In this document: positions 1 through 10,402 of the stretch, one piece after another
How the letters are laid out: every line of letters begins with the position of its first letter
How positions within the stretch are numbered: position 1 is the first letter of the stretch
DNA from: Acarospora socialis
Lineage: Eukaryota; Ascomycota; Lecanoromycetes; Acarosporales; Acarosporaceae
DNA length: 64,000 bases
Direction: 5' to 3'
Assembly (NCBI GenBank): GCA_025617375.2
Contig: JAMYGW020000014.1
Span: forward strand, 372,001-436,000
Program-made: the position numbers and the translations under genes
The notes under the pieces: model-generated
The model's input: the letters and a program-made list of their open reading frames with translations, nothing else
Told to the model about the DNA's origin: nothing
Database searches by the model: none

Positions 1-27
1 CAAGAGACTCGGAAGAGTCGGCGACTA

Positions 28-282
28 ATGGAGGACGAGAGGAAGAAACAGACGTTTGTCAAGCAGAAGGACTGTCCTTATTCGATCTATATATCAGTTA
101 GAGACGTCACTAATGGAGGGGGTAGGAAGGCATGGCTCATTGGCATCAAAGACGAGACCCACAACCACCCCTTCATGCCCAACCCCTTCCAGTCCCCAGC
201 CCTTCCAATCCTTCCTTTATTGGCCCCCCTCCATCACCACCTCCTCCTCTCGATCGACCTCTTTCTTTGTACGAGCAGATGA
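28..282 (+). pseudogene. FAR1-type zinc-finger fragment
   Basis: The open frame from the ATG at 28 carries a Cys-Pro at the start of a short beta-rich stretch and closes with Trp-Leu-Ile followed by HNHP. That is the layout of the FAR1/FHY3-type (WRKY-GCM1 fold) zinc finger found at the front of Mutator-like transposases and of proteins derived from them. The upstream half of the finger would lie before the window. After HNHP the frame runs into a Pro/Leu-rich linker and stops. Another frame then leads into the Lys- and Asp/Ser-rich tail at 343-611, which recurs elsewhere in the window. I infer a broken member of a multicopy, possibly MULE-derived family; no transposase core is visible. Confidence 0.45.
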
Positions 283-342
283 TCCGCGACATCTCCTCTC
301 CTCCTCCCCTACCACCCTACCTTTACCTCACGACCCTCCGAC

Positions 343-611
343 AAGCATGAATCGATACTCCAGCCGTGCATCGAGGCCCACGGCCAAGAAGAAGACGGAA
401 GAGGAGGCGATGGAGGAGAGGCAGCGACGACGGCGGCAGCGAGAACGAGGAAAGAAGCAAAGGAAGCGGAGAAGGCAGCGACAGCGACGGTCACAGCGAC
501 TCCGAGGCCGATAGCGTGAGCGAGGTCCTCGAGGACGTCGAGGTCAGCAAGGAAAGGGAAAGGACAGGCGAAGGAGAACGTTTCGCAGGTGGTTTCTGGC
601 TATGCATCTGA
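343..611 (+). repeat. Dispersed repeat R1, copy 1 (acidic-tail coding segment)
   Basis: This segment starts with a motif read as KHDSILLARxESLGQEEDG in the best copy, followed by a Gly/Ser/Asp/Glu-rich tail and a short hydrophobic end. Related segments lie near 4282-4470, 20650-20880 and 63790-64000, all three inverted relative to this one. The conserved order of His-Asp start, Glu-Glu-Asp-Gly and acidic tail suggests the C-terminus of one multicopy protein, probably of a mobile element. I do not recognise the family. Its position right after the FAR1 fragment may mean that the two belong together. Confidence 0.45.
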
Positions 612-2080
612 TTTCGAGTTAACTATACGAAGTTCACAATAGATGCATAATCAAAATCATAACTTAGCCCTGCATGCCCCCCTCACTAGTCCTAACCCTT
701 CCTTTTTAGCCCTGAAACTATGCCTAATTTCGTTAGTAGGTCCTGTCCCGATGTCGTGTCCCGAGAGGTTCCGTGGGTATACTTACCTAGAGCAATAGAG
801 CAAAAGCTTCTGGCCAGTAAGGCAGGAACATCTGAAAGTTGTCGGCAAGAACACTCTATTGTATTTACTATATTGACCAGACAGACGCCTTGTAAGAAAA
901 ATCACCTTCTGTTGATTGCAAATCAGTGACAGTGCATTGGTGAGCTTCTTTGCAGCAACATGACAGACTGCTGGTCGGTCAACATCTGAACGACCCTCAG
1001 GCTAATTTCAAGCAGGTCAAGCCCTGGCTTCCTCGAAGATCAATGCTCCATAAGTGGAAGGATGTGAACCAGAGTGCCGAGACGCTGCAAAGGTCGCAGA
1101 CCCATCTGAGAAGTGCTGAGCCTCTCCTGTCCTGTTTGGCTGATCTCATCACAAGCCCCATCCCGTGCTAAGAGGTCCATCGTCTCAGACTCCTCAACAG
1201 ACCTGCATCACCCGAGCTTTCTCCTAAGGTCTGTTTGCAAACCATCACACACTCCACGATATCGGGGGTTTCTTCCGACGTAGCTCTGACATGCTTCGCC
1301 CCTTCGGAAATACCCTGAGGAGTGTGACGCGGCGCGGTACTGGCGGCCGACCCTTCAAGCTTTCCTTCGATCCTTAAAGTTCTGTGAAGTCTTCTTTGAC
1401 GCATCTCTGGAGGCTGTGCCGGTGCTGGGGAGTTCAGAGGTGGCAGCGGATGAGCGGCTTCAGGATGTGGTGTTCAATGACTGAATCAATTCAGTCGTCC
1501 TTGTTGGTACCGTCTCTAGACCGTCGTAACTTCTTATACCTAGGCATAACCGGCACACCACTCCCCGGGCACGCTACAGGGTGTTCTGGAACAGACCACA
1601 GCTTGGCCCAGTCTTCTATCCAGCATCTGCAGATAACAGCAAGCAACCTGACCCTTCAGAGTCGTAGAACAAGCTTAACAAATTCCAGCTGCCTCCAACG
1701 GCGACCCAGGAGCTCACTCGAGCTCCAGCGCCCAATTTGCGGTACGCGTCAGACATTTATGGGAGCATTACACAGGTCAGTCTCTTCAGCCATCCGCACA
1801 ACCACCAGTGATGACGCACACGGTAGATCATTGCAGCTTCAATGAGACGGAGCCGTGCTGACAATCCCTTCGTTTCTTGTCAGATCGTTCGGTTTACTGG
1901 AGGGTTTGTAAAGGAAATGCTCACGCTCTAAGATTTCACGGGTAGGCAATTTTTTGAAATCGTGTTATCTAACCGTTTAATGATGTGCCTGTGCTCAAAT
2001 AGTCTAACATTTGAAGTATGCTTCTATGAATCCTTTCGTAGCTGATTTCATTCGCACTTGACCGCTATCCTCCAATTCCA
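612..2080. other. Eroded stretch, no assignable gene
   Basis: There are short open pieces on the plus strand around 950-1170 and 1384-1845. The first contains Ser-Ala-Glu-Pro-Leu-Leu and Leu-Ala-Asp-Leu-Ile-Thr-Ser and seems to continue in other frames to about 1380, so it may be the remnant of one gene. No domain is recognisable and no splice pattern restores a long frame. Confidence 0.3.
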
Positions 2081-2359
2081 TCAACGAAATGGAAAACTGA
2101 CCCAGCTAAAATACCGGAGCTGTCGAAGTGCCCTTAGATGAAGGGCCGACAGATCCTCTTCCCTTTGCCCTCCGGCGTGTAAGGCCCTTGCCTCTTCTCC
2201 GAAGTGCGCCCAAGGGTGACGTGGTGGATTATCATCGCGATCTGGCCCATAAAGTGTGAAGTAGGTACGAGAATGCGTGTCCATCATCCGTGGGTGTATA
2301 GGTCTGGCGCGATCCACGTTGTTCGGATTTCCATCCCAGCCGGCAAGCAACCCGTCGAA

Positions 2360-3645
2360 TTACGCGTCTTGCTCTTGAGCATAAGCCAGTCTCCGCGCCT
2401 GCTCCCCGAGCGCTTCTAACCTCCGGACGCGGGGAAGCATAGCCTGACGATCTAGCATTACCCAATTTAAACGGAGCTGAGCTTGAACTGCTTCGAACGA
2501 ATTCCTCTCCTCTACCTCAGGATCAAAGCCCGGATTGAAATTTTCAGGATCGATATTGATCTCAAGTTTGGATTGCAGCCGTCCAGGGTCCTTACGACAT
2601 AACGGACAGGCAAATGAGAACCTCTCCAGACCGAGAACATCCCAGGATCTGAATAGGCATCCCTGGTGCCCATAGTGTCCGCATCGCTGAAGAATGATGA
2701 TGTCACCATGGCCGAAGTCCCTGTCATCATGGGTGCCGCAGTTGATAGCACAGGATTCGACTTCAGCGGCAGACAGTCGAATTGGGCGCACATCTAAGGC
2801 TCGATGCGGTCGTGGGGTCCTGAGAAATGAGGACACCTCATCCATGGCATTCCCATATATCGCGTCCCCGTCATCCATTACCTCAAAGATTTGATCCCAT
2901 GGACGTCTGTACCCATGTTGTCGTAGCTGCCGGATGGGAAAACTTACTCGTTCGGCGACGTTAATTCGGAAAACGTCATCCCACCACCTTTGGATATCGT
3001 GTGTTTGGTAACTATTGAGTTCATCAATGTGGAACCGCTTCCGAAAAAGAACGTCTTCAACATGGATGTAGCGAAGTATGTACTCAAATTCGATCTCTGA
3101 CTGGATCAGGTCACCAGTATGTTTGATTGATCACTGATCTCTAGCATTTGGTGATGAATGAGTCCATGCATAGCGGCAGCCAACACGCTCCAGAGGCGTC
3201 GGAAGGGTTGCATATCGGGGTTATTACTAGATAATCCGAGCTGCCGGATCATCTCATCTGGATAGTCCTGATACTCCCTGTCTGCTCTGGCTCCTGCTCG
3301 GTTCGCAAGCTCACGAAGTGTGAGTCGGTGGTCAACTGACATTGGTCCTTCTGGCACCAGAGTTCGGCGATGAAGAAGGAACAACCAGTTTCGAAACCAT
3401 ATCCAGACTGGAGCGTACTCGTTGGAAACGTTAGAGCCATCCGGAAGGGGAGCGTGGTCGATGATCGGTCTATCTGGGAGAAGGTGTCGAAAGATGATGA
3501 CGAGTGAGGAAAACATTTGCGGGTAATATGAGCCGCGTCCTTCCCGCCGGATGATTTCTTCTAGGTCTCCAGCGAAGGTGTCGACTTCAGGGTGGGCGCA
3601 TGTTGGAACCTCCCAAATAGCGCGGAGAAGATCGAGTGATACCAT
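2360..3645 (-). pseudogene. RING-H2 finger protein, frameshifted
   Basis: The ATG at 3645 opens 179 codons with several Trp/Phe-rich helices. A second frame, open from about 3135 to the stop at 2360, continues directly and holds a RING-H2-like finger at about 2770-2590: Cys-x3-Cys, a 23-residue spacer, Cys-x-His-x2-His-x2-Cys, then Cys-Pro-Leu-Cys. The first Cys pair is spaced by three residues instead of two. RING-H2 proteins usually act as E3 ubiquitin ligases, so a role in ubiquitin transfer is possible. The two frames overlap by about 30 nt near 3106-3138. I find no intron of fungal size with matching phase, so a one-base frameshift (or a sequencing error) is the simplest reading. Without that break the protein would be about 430 aa. 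No neighbour suggests a substrate. Confidence 0.55.
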
Positions 3646-4138
3646 CTTGCTGCCGGCTGCAAATTGATTGCGTTATTCATCTTTGATTATAGGTCAGCTG
3701 CCTATTGCATGCTGTCAAGTGGTTCGAAGGACACTTGGCAGCTCTCATGTACTTAAGAATGCAAGGAATTATATTGAAGACCTTGGCCGCAAACAGGGAG
3801 TTTTGCAAGCAGCCATGAAAGGTTCCGTCCGCTTGCGACAAGACAAGCTGTTCAACTCAACAATGCCATGTGAGCAGTAAGTGCCGCAGTGTGTCAAGAA
3901 TCCATAGTGCATGGTTTGAAAACGTCTAGGTATGGTCAACTTCTCAGTGGTGATGTTTTGGTATACGAAGTATAGGTTAATATTACTCCGTAGAGTATCC
4001 AGAGGTGCAAAACGGAAGCACCCAGCCACAACTACTTCCGAAAAGTAGCAAAGCCACAGAGGCTTTGACACTAAGGTCGTTCTACTTGTACCCTTGACGA
4101 ACATTCCCTTCCTCGGCGTTTACGACCTCGCTGTCAAC
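3646..4138. other. Intergenic stretch upstream of the RING gene
   Basis: No gene is supported here. The region presumably holds the promoter of the minus-strand RING-type gene, whose start is at 3645. I see no convincing TATA element. Both strands have only short frames without recognisable motifs. Confidence 0.3.
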
Positions 4139-4294
4139 GTACAGGTCCATGACACTGCCGCCTGCTGGTTGCATATGCTAATATGACTAATATAGTCCTG
4201 AATTCTGGTTTCCTCATACAAACTGTGTCTGTGCTAGCTTGGATTAGCGGATGTTCCATATGCAACCAGCAGCCCGCAGTGTCATGGACCTGTA
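4139..4294. mobile_element. 151-bp MITE with TA target duplication
   Basis: Two 36-bp arms, 4141-4176 and 4258-4293, are inverted copies with only two mismatches (both G versus C). Counting from CAGG to CCTG gives an element of 151 bp flanked on both sides by TA. Short size, terminal inverted repeats, no coding capacity and a TA duplication fit a miniature element moved by a Tc1/mariner or pogo-type transposase. The near identity of the arms suggests a fairly recent insertion compared with the surrounding sequence. Confidence 0.6.
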
Positions 4295-4500
4295 GCTGTT
4301 ACCGTCGGTTGCGGGGTCACCAATTCTTCCTCTTCCTTCGTCCTCAGTGGCTCCTTACACGGCCTTCTTCGCTGTTGCTGCGGCTGCCCTCGCTGGCTTC
4401 TGCTCCCTTGCCTCCCCTTCCTTGCCTTCCCTCCCGTCTTCTTCATGGACAAGAGCCTTGATGCGTGCTTGAAGGATCTATTTGTGCTTGTCAAACGGCA
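4282..4500 (-). repeat. Dispersed repeat R1, copy 2
   Basis: On the minus strand the segment begins with a KHAS-type start and runs into Lys/Gly/Arg- and Gln-rich sequence. At nucleotide level the block around 4430-4470 matches the copies at 343 and 63.9 kb, including the stretch that reads AAGAAGACGGGAG. The left end overlaps the right arm of the MITE, so the MITE may have inserted into or next to this copy. Upstream on the same strand (4500-4850) lies Pro/Ser-rich sequence that may be its linker region. Confidence 0.4.
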
Positions 4501-4859
4501 TATGAGAATGGCGGTGGATACAAATTAGGGGCGGGAGGGCACAATTGAGGAGATTGTGGAGTTGGAGGCAAAAGGGGGGATGCTGTGGATTGCCTACGCA
4601 TAACACGAAGAGGAGGGGACGAAGAAAGACCCGGAAGAGGCAAAGGACGGGGGAAAGAAGAGGAAGAGAAGAGATGGGGACGGGAGCGGGAGTGGGGCAG
4701 GGACTGAACCTCAGATGTCGTTGTTCTTGTCCGCTTGCGGCTGGCTTTGGCCAGCAGCACTTGAGGTCCGTTATTGCCCACTTTCCGATGTTTTCCTTCG
4801 TCTTGACCTGGTGGAGTGTATTCGTCAAAAGGGCTTTGTTGTGTGGCAAGCTTTGAGTG

Positions 4860-6340
4860 CTCTTACCACTCGCTTAGGTGCAGCATGTCCACGATCTGAC
4901 CCTGATTGTTTGCCTTGAAGGCAGCAGCAACGTGTTTTGAGTTGTGGGTGATGGTTCCTTTTGTGTGGCGGCTATTGGCTAAAAGCTGACTCTATGTTGT
5001 GTCTCGTCCAGCATTCTAGCATTGATCTGCTCCTTTCTTCAAGCTCTTCCTTTATGATCACGACATTCCTCTGCGTCCTCGTCAGGTTTTCCGGGATCGG
5101 ATGCAATTGCCCCATTGCCGGGAGCAATGACAGGGTCATCGGGTATATAACGCTATGACCCTGCGAACCACGACTTGATTCAGATCCTCCGGGCTGGGTG
5201 GCGCGACCGGCCAGCCGGCCGTTCCCCGTCCAAACTCCTCTGCCATGATCGAGCACCACCAGCCCATAGCGACCCTTGTCGCCACTGCTCCTCTCGAACA
5301 CATAAAACACATCTAAGGCAATTGGACCATCGAAATCGCGGCGCGGCCAAGCGCGGCCTTATCGGACGCGACTGGTCCGGCCCCAGCGAAGTCGCTCCCG
5401 GAGTGCATGCGCATGCTGGTGATGGTGCGACTGGCTGCTGCGGCAGAGCTCGATCGAGGTACAAGGCCAAGAGGGGACAGGGGATGACTGGATGATATGA
5501 GGGGGTCGAGAGTCTGGACAGGACCATCTGACGGCTGCGCGATCATGGCTTCGAGCCGTGGATCTCGCTTTTCGCTGAGCATCATGGAGGATGAGGTCCA
5601 GCCGATTCGTCGTGGCAGACTCAGCTCGCAGGTTCCAACGGCTGCAGCTGACGTCCTCTACGCTACGTCGGGGTCCACGAGTGGTGCAATGGTGATCCAG
5701 CCGCATGGGATGAACGGAGACAGACTCGATTGGCTGGCTGGTGCTCCGAGGCCCACTCCTCAAGGCGTGAGGCGTGAGGAGTGCTTGCGGATCGACGATC
5801 GATAATCTCTGCGGTGTGTCCGGGGAGGATGGCAGCGGATGTCCTGTCAGCCTTTGGGTACATATAACCCGCCCTTCGCCGCGTCGACCGGCCTCCAGAC
5901 TTCTCTCGAACCATCCACGCAACAGCTCAGCCGAATTCCCCAAGTTCTCCTCCATTTGCTCTCGGAGCCTGTAATGGCCACTGTCAATTTGGATGTCATT
6001 CATCACTTCCAGCCTCTGCGCTCTGCAAGCAGGCCTCTGAAAATTGCGTTCAAAGGGGTGTTCTGCAGTGTGGTGACGCGGTGTGTCCACGGTCAGCAAC
6101 GAGCACTACAATTCCAATGCCCCTGCATCGAAGATCACCACGAGTGCTGACCTTAAATACTGTGATCTGATCGAATGCGTGGATCTGACTTCCCCTCAAC
6201 CAATGAAGACTGTCAGCGACCCATTCGGTGAGCCAGCACTGGGTTTTGGAGGGACGGAAAACGCCCAAGGTAAGGTCCACCTTTGGTGTTGATGGGCGTT
6301 CAATGAGGACTTCCAGGTCCCCTTTCGATTGGACCTCATC
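4860..6340. other. Non-coding or eroded stretch
   Basis: Frames overlap on both strands, the longest a minus-strand 246-codon frame at 5359-6099 rich in Arg/Ser/His. None shows a domain, and the composition looks like an unselected shadow frame. Nothing here supports a gene. Confidence 0.3.
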
Positions 6341-6342
6341 TC

Positions 6343-7510
6343 ATGGCGGGTGATGAGGACAATGACAAACCCATCCTATCCTTAGAGGAGCTACTACACG
6401 ATGCCAGAGAAGCACAGGAGCCACAGTGTGCTGTGGTGAGTGTCAACCACGGGAGTGAAAGAGCGGACGACGCCGTTGAGCATCCCACCCTGGACGACTA
6501 CGACGATGGTCCCACTCCCAGACCGAAACAAGATGGAGACGAGCGTGAGAAGACCGCCGGCCCCAGCAGGATCCATCCCCGCAGCAACGGCCCAGTATCC
6601 GACGAGCAGGGTGGGCAGCAGGGTGCTCTTGGCACTCCACCAACTACGGTGCCAGACTCAGAAGCTGGGTACGACCCTTTGGCCCCTTGCTCGCTGAGTT
6701 CACTGCTAAGAGAGTTTTACAACCTAGGACTATCACTCTCCGCGAGAAGACAGATCATCCTACCTCCGGTCCACCACTACCCCTTCCACCACACCCTCCT
6801 CCACCTTCAGCACAATCTGCTGATACCGCTATCTCATCGATAGTTGAAACACAGACAGTGCCAAGTGGCAGTGCCATCAAAGACATCGGACCTGGTCCTT
6901 CCAGTGATGGGAATGAGAAGGCAGACTCAAGCGACGGGCACAATGGGGATGAAGAAGCACCAGGTTGGGGTAGGACCCCCAGGGGCGCCAGAGATGTTCG
7001 AGCTTTCTCCAAGTGCACGGCGGACATTGCAGGTTTGAACGAGGAGGGTGAAGGAATACCCAGGTTGGAGAAGGTCCGATGCACAGGTGAGTTCGCAGGC
7101 CCGTCTTGCTGTGCGCCGCGACTAATGACCCTGGAAAGACCCTATCAACAAGATAGGTGATACCGAACACAACCAGATTCTCGCACAGATCCATTTGCAA
7201 TCTGAGCTTGTTTTCAGACGACTTCCCCGGCTGTGAGACCTTCAGCAACGCAAGAATACAAGAAGCTCTCCGCCGCCTCCCGAGCAATCTGAGATCCGAA
7301 CTTGCGTACTTGAAGAGGAGGAATGGGAGATCAGAAAGATTGTCGGCAAGAGATGAGCGGGGTTGGGCTACGAATAAAGGTGCGTTGGGGGGATACTTGG
7401 CTGCCCAGGAGCAAGCTGGGGAACACACAGCGGTTGCTGCGACACTTCGAGGCACAACGCCGAGCACGTCATAGAAGCAAACGGGGCACACCGCGAGAAA
7501 GGACCTGATC
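6343..7510 (+). pseudogene. Chromodomain protein, broken
   Basis: The ATG at 6343 opens an acidic, Pro-rich, probably disordered N-terminus. An intron at 6669-6727 (GTACGA, branch CTAAG, CCTAG) joins in phase to the exon from 6728. A second starts at 7089 with GTGAGT and has a CTAAT branch. The last exon reads EEEEWEIRKIVGKR, and a neighbouring frame then reads KVRWGDTWLPRSKLGN. These are the two halves of a chromodomain, the module that binds methylated histone tails, with its Trp residues. About three breaks interrupt the last exon, and at least two look like CGA turned into TGA. Chromodomains also occur in retroelement integrases, but the introns and the absence of RT or integrase motifs argue for a stand-alone gene. 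Confidence 0.6.
6669..6727 (+). other. Intron 1 of the chromodomain gene
   Basis: The donor is GTACGA, followed by a CTGCTAAGA branch point and a CCTAG acceptor; the intron is 59 nt. Splicing joins Glu-Ala-Gly to Thr-Ile-Thr-Leu-Arg in phase and moves reading from the first frame into the second. That is good evidence that the locus was once an expressed spliced gene. Confidence 0.6.
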
Positions 7511-7970
7511 GCGGATTGCTGGTGAACGGACTTTTTTGTGTTCTACGGATGGTGTCGATGGGCTATCAAGGGGACGGGACGGCATACTGGTTCACTTCAA
7601 CAACCCTGAGTCGGATCACCGCACAATCTGCTCTACGGACGTTGGCAAAGGGCTAGATGACTTTCATAAAGATATCATAGACAATGAATTCCTGAGCTGT
7701 TTGTCCAGCTCCATTTCTAAATTGTGGTCTGCCATTGGCAGACAGGCAGATGATTTCCCAGATCACATTCACAGCATCAGCAGTGATCCGTAGACTTCTA
7801 ATGCCACTGTAATGCTTCTGGGCCTTGGAATGTTCAATAGCAGTCAATGCAACTGAAGGAATAAGACTGGGTGATGCTGCTCAAGACTGTCCAGATGATA
7901 ATGACCACATTCGTGACAGTAGCATTGGGCCTTTGATCTTTGATGCTGTTAAAGAGCAAAGCCCCTACTT
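7511..7970. other. Intergenic stretch downstream of the AIM9-like gene
   Basis: This lies between the broken chromodomain gene and the 3' end of the minus-strand AIM9-like gene. No gene is supported. It should include the 3' untranslated region of the AIM9-like gene; no clear polyadenylation signal was identified. Confidence 0.3.
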
Positions 7971-7971
7971 T

Positions 7972-9944
7972 TTATCTCTCATCAAAAGGCCACATTCTTC
8001 TCGCCTTTTCTTCAGTCATCTCGTTGTCACCTATTCTCTCTGCATCCCTAGCTGTCTGCATCCATTTTTCGAAGGCATCCCTATGCGCAATCTTCGACCA
8101 TTCCCAGGCATCAGCTGGGACCCATCCATCAGAATTCGTGTCTAGGACGCGTATGAGCCACAGTTTCAGTTTTTGTACATTCTCAAAGTCTTCATATTGC
8201 TTCTTGTGCTCAGCCAACTCCTCCTCACTTGGTTGGTATGGGCATGAGCCCGCCAATCCAAGCTCTTTCCAATTTTGGGAGACTTCAATCAACTCCTGCC
8301 GGACTGCAGCTGCGCTGTCTCTCCATGAAGTGTGACAATAACGGAAAGGCCGCAATAGAGTGTCATCGAGTGCCCTAGCAGCACGTAGCTTTGGAACGAA
8401 ACCCTTCATGCACACATCAAAGGTTTGGCTACAGCGTAAGGCGTCCTTGTATTTCTTGTCTCCATCTATTTCTCTCTCCCCCGCCGGCGTTTCTCGGCCG
8501 TAGTCAGTCATTGAATCATGATCGGGAAGTGCGGCAAAGTCAGGCGTCTCGCTCGCGTAAACGAATGCTGGTTCAACACTTGTAGATTGCCAGTCAATCA
8601 AGCCTGTGACGAGTGTTGGGTCATCGTCCGACACATAAATGTTTCTCTTATGTAGGTCCGCATGAAGTAAGGTTGGAGATGCTGCGTTTTGGATCACTGG
8701 ATTTTCGATCAGCCTCCCGATGACCTCTCGACTAATGCTCAGCAGACGGATATGTTCTCCGATTGACCCTTGGTAGGGTAGCCTCTCATCTGCATGGACC
8801 AATGTCTTTGGAATTCGAGCGACTCCGGCGTCAATGAGGCCGGAGCAATAGCTGGGTAGATCTGGCCCTAGATTTGAAATCCATAAGCCACAATGACCAA
8901 GAGAGAATTCTGGACTAAGGGAGAGAAGAAATGACGTACACGGTCCCCGATGATGATTTCTGTCGCCGTAGATTCTAGCTTCATCCGTACTGCAGTTCCA
9001 ATACGTCGCTCCACAATGGGGTCCAAGACAGAAACCATCAGTGAAGTCCAACTTCAAACTGGGGTCTATCGGAGCATCTGAAAAGTACAGACTCCCATAA
9101 CCTGGAAACGCAATCGCCGCCATCTCGCTGATCATCATTGATAGCGCTTTGACACAGAGCATGTGTTGTTGTCCATTCATTGTAGGCCATCTATCATGCA
9201 GCCGGACGCCCGCGACATGCTCCATCATAATGTACTCCGCGCCGATAGGATTTAACCTGTCATCGCTCCAGTCAAGGATTCTAGGCACGGGGAGCCTGGT
9301 ATGTGACCTTACTGGTCATAGCGACTAACGATCAGCAGCTGCAACGGATCTCTAGCCGGCCTGGGAGATAGAGCTTACAGTAAGTCATCGTCGCCACTTC
9401 GGAGTTCGTTGTCAATCGTTGTGGGCCTGCGATGCTAGTCGGCAATCTGGCCACGACCTTCGTTCCATCATCCATGATGATGACGAAGACCCTGTTAAAT
9501 CCTCCTTCTTTCTTCTCATATCGGATGACTCTCCCCGCTCCCGGGCACAGCTCGACAGCCTTCTTGCAAAGCGCTGTGAAGTCGAACTGGATATAGCGTG
9601 ACTCGCGCTCTAGTTTGTCTTGATTTAACCATCGCCCACTCGTGTATGTATAAGGATCAAGTGCTAGAGTCGTGTCAGAGGCGTTAGCTCTCGAACGGAT
9701 AAATGGAGTAAAAAGCAGAACTTTGCTTACAATCAATTGGTGATAGCTTTGTCTCTGCGGCCGGTGAACAGGTAGGCACATATTGCTCGCCCACGGGCAT
9801 CTCAGGAGTTGTGAGCGTCGTCAATCTTGCTTTTCTACCCGCGTTGAACGATGAGTGCCGTATGGTTCGACGGAAGCTGAGACGTCGGGCTGTTCTCGCG
9901 TATTGCGCCCAACACCAAAGTCGTCCGGTACCTCGCTCGCCCAT
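7972..9944 (-). CDS. AIM9-like APH-family phosphotransferase
   Basis: There are four exons: 9944-9731, 9663-9379, 9311-8940 and 8867-7972, giving about 588 aa. Joining them restores family-typical sequence, for example TMTYLRSHTRLPVPRILDW across intron 2 and RGPWPDLPSYCSGLID across intron 3. The aminoglycoside-phosphotransferase/choline-kinase-like fold is shown by a Gly-rich loop (KKEGGFNRVF), the catalytic HADLHKRN (HxDxxxxN) and the metal-binding Asp of GLIDWQ. The N-terminus is Arg-rich with few acidic residues, as expected for a mitochondrial presequence; yeast AIM9 is mitochondrial. The substrate is unknown in this family. The ATG at 9944 was preferred because the frame upstream has only a GTG. 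All catalytic residues are present and no break is seen, making this the best-preserved gene in the first half of the window. Confidence 0.85.
8868..8939 (-). other. Intron 3 of the AIM9-like gene (in frame)
   Basis: The donor is GTACGT and the acceptor is AATCTAG; length 72 nt, a multiple of three without a stop codon. An unspliced reading simply adds 24 residues that have no counterpart in the family. Removing them gives the conserved Arg-Gly-Pro-Trp. Confidence 0.65.
9312..9378 (-). other. Intron 2 of the AIM9-like gene
   Basis: The donor is GTAAGC, with a CTGATC branch point and a GACCAG acceptor; length 67 nt. A nearer CAG at 9301-9299 would break the frame. The chosen acceptor gives the family-typical Tyr-Leu-Arg-Ser. 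Confidence 0.75.
9664..9730 (-). other. Intron 1 of the AIM9-like gene
   Basis: The donor is GTAAGC and the acceptor is CTCTAG; length 67 nt, phase 1. Splicing makes a Ser codon and leads directly into the conserved LDPYTYTSGRWL segment. Confidence 0.75.
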
Positions 9945-10174
9945 TGATAGGCTATGAATCACGCTACCTTTTGGCGCACTTCGATAGGATTGCGGAGCTC
10001 AAATAGAAGGAGGTTGCGGGATGTTAGACGTTTCGTGAGTCCTTACAAATTGTAGGCTGTCAATTCAACTTGCTAGCTCCCGTTGATTCATAGGCATAGC
10101 GGCTGCTTAAGAACGAGATATCCTCCTATGGCTCTCGTAAAATACTAATCGTTTTGGCTAGCCTCCTGTAAAAG
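9945..10174. promoter_or_regulatory. Promoter region of the AIM9-like gene
   Basis: This is the upstream flank of the minus-strand AIM9-like gene, between its start codon and the 106-bp MITE. No other gene is seen, and no TATA box or operator can be named with confidence. Confidence 0.3.
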
Positions 10175-10280
10175 CCTCGCAATGGCACAAGTCACGTGGA
10201 GTGATGCGGTACGCTTTCTTTCTCGGTATGACTAATGTAAGCGTATCATATCCCTCCACGTGATTTGTGTCATCGCGAGG
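10175..10280. mobile_element. 106-bp MITE, family M2, copy 1
   Basis: Inverted arms of 43 nt (10175-10217 and 10238-10280) match at about 35 positions, and most differences are transitions. The arms contain CACGTGGAG and end in TACGCTT around a 20-nt loop. A second element of the same size and architecture, also with CACGTGTAG and TACGCTTA, lies at 51384-51488. This copy sits between the divergent AIM9-like gene and the 117-aa ORF, so its CACGTG (E-box) could affect their promoters. Confidence 0.55.
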
Positions 10281-10402
10281 ACCTAGGTAGACTCTCTTCA
10301 TCATTATTACTCATCATAAAACAGCCTTTCCACCTGTAAGCCATCCAGAACCTTGTCCGTACCTTTCAAAAAGTGACTACCCGGCTATCAGCAAGTGCAA
10401 CC

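Noticed and set aside
5359-6099. 246-codon minus-strand open frame
   Set aside because: Arg/Ser/His-rich with no motif, and overlapped by several equally open frames on the other strand; most likely chance.
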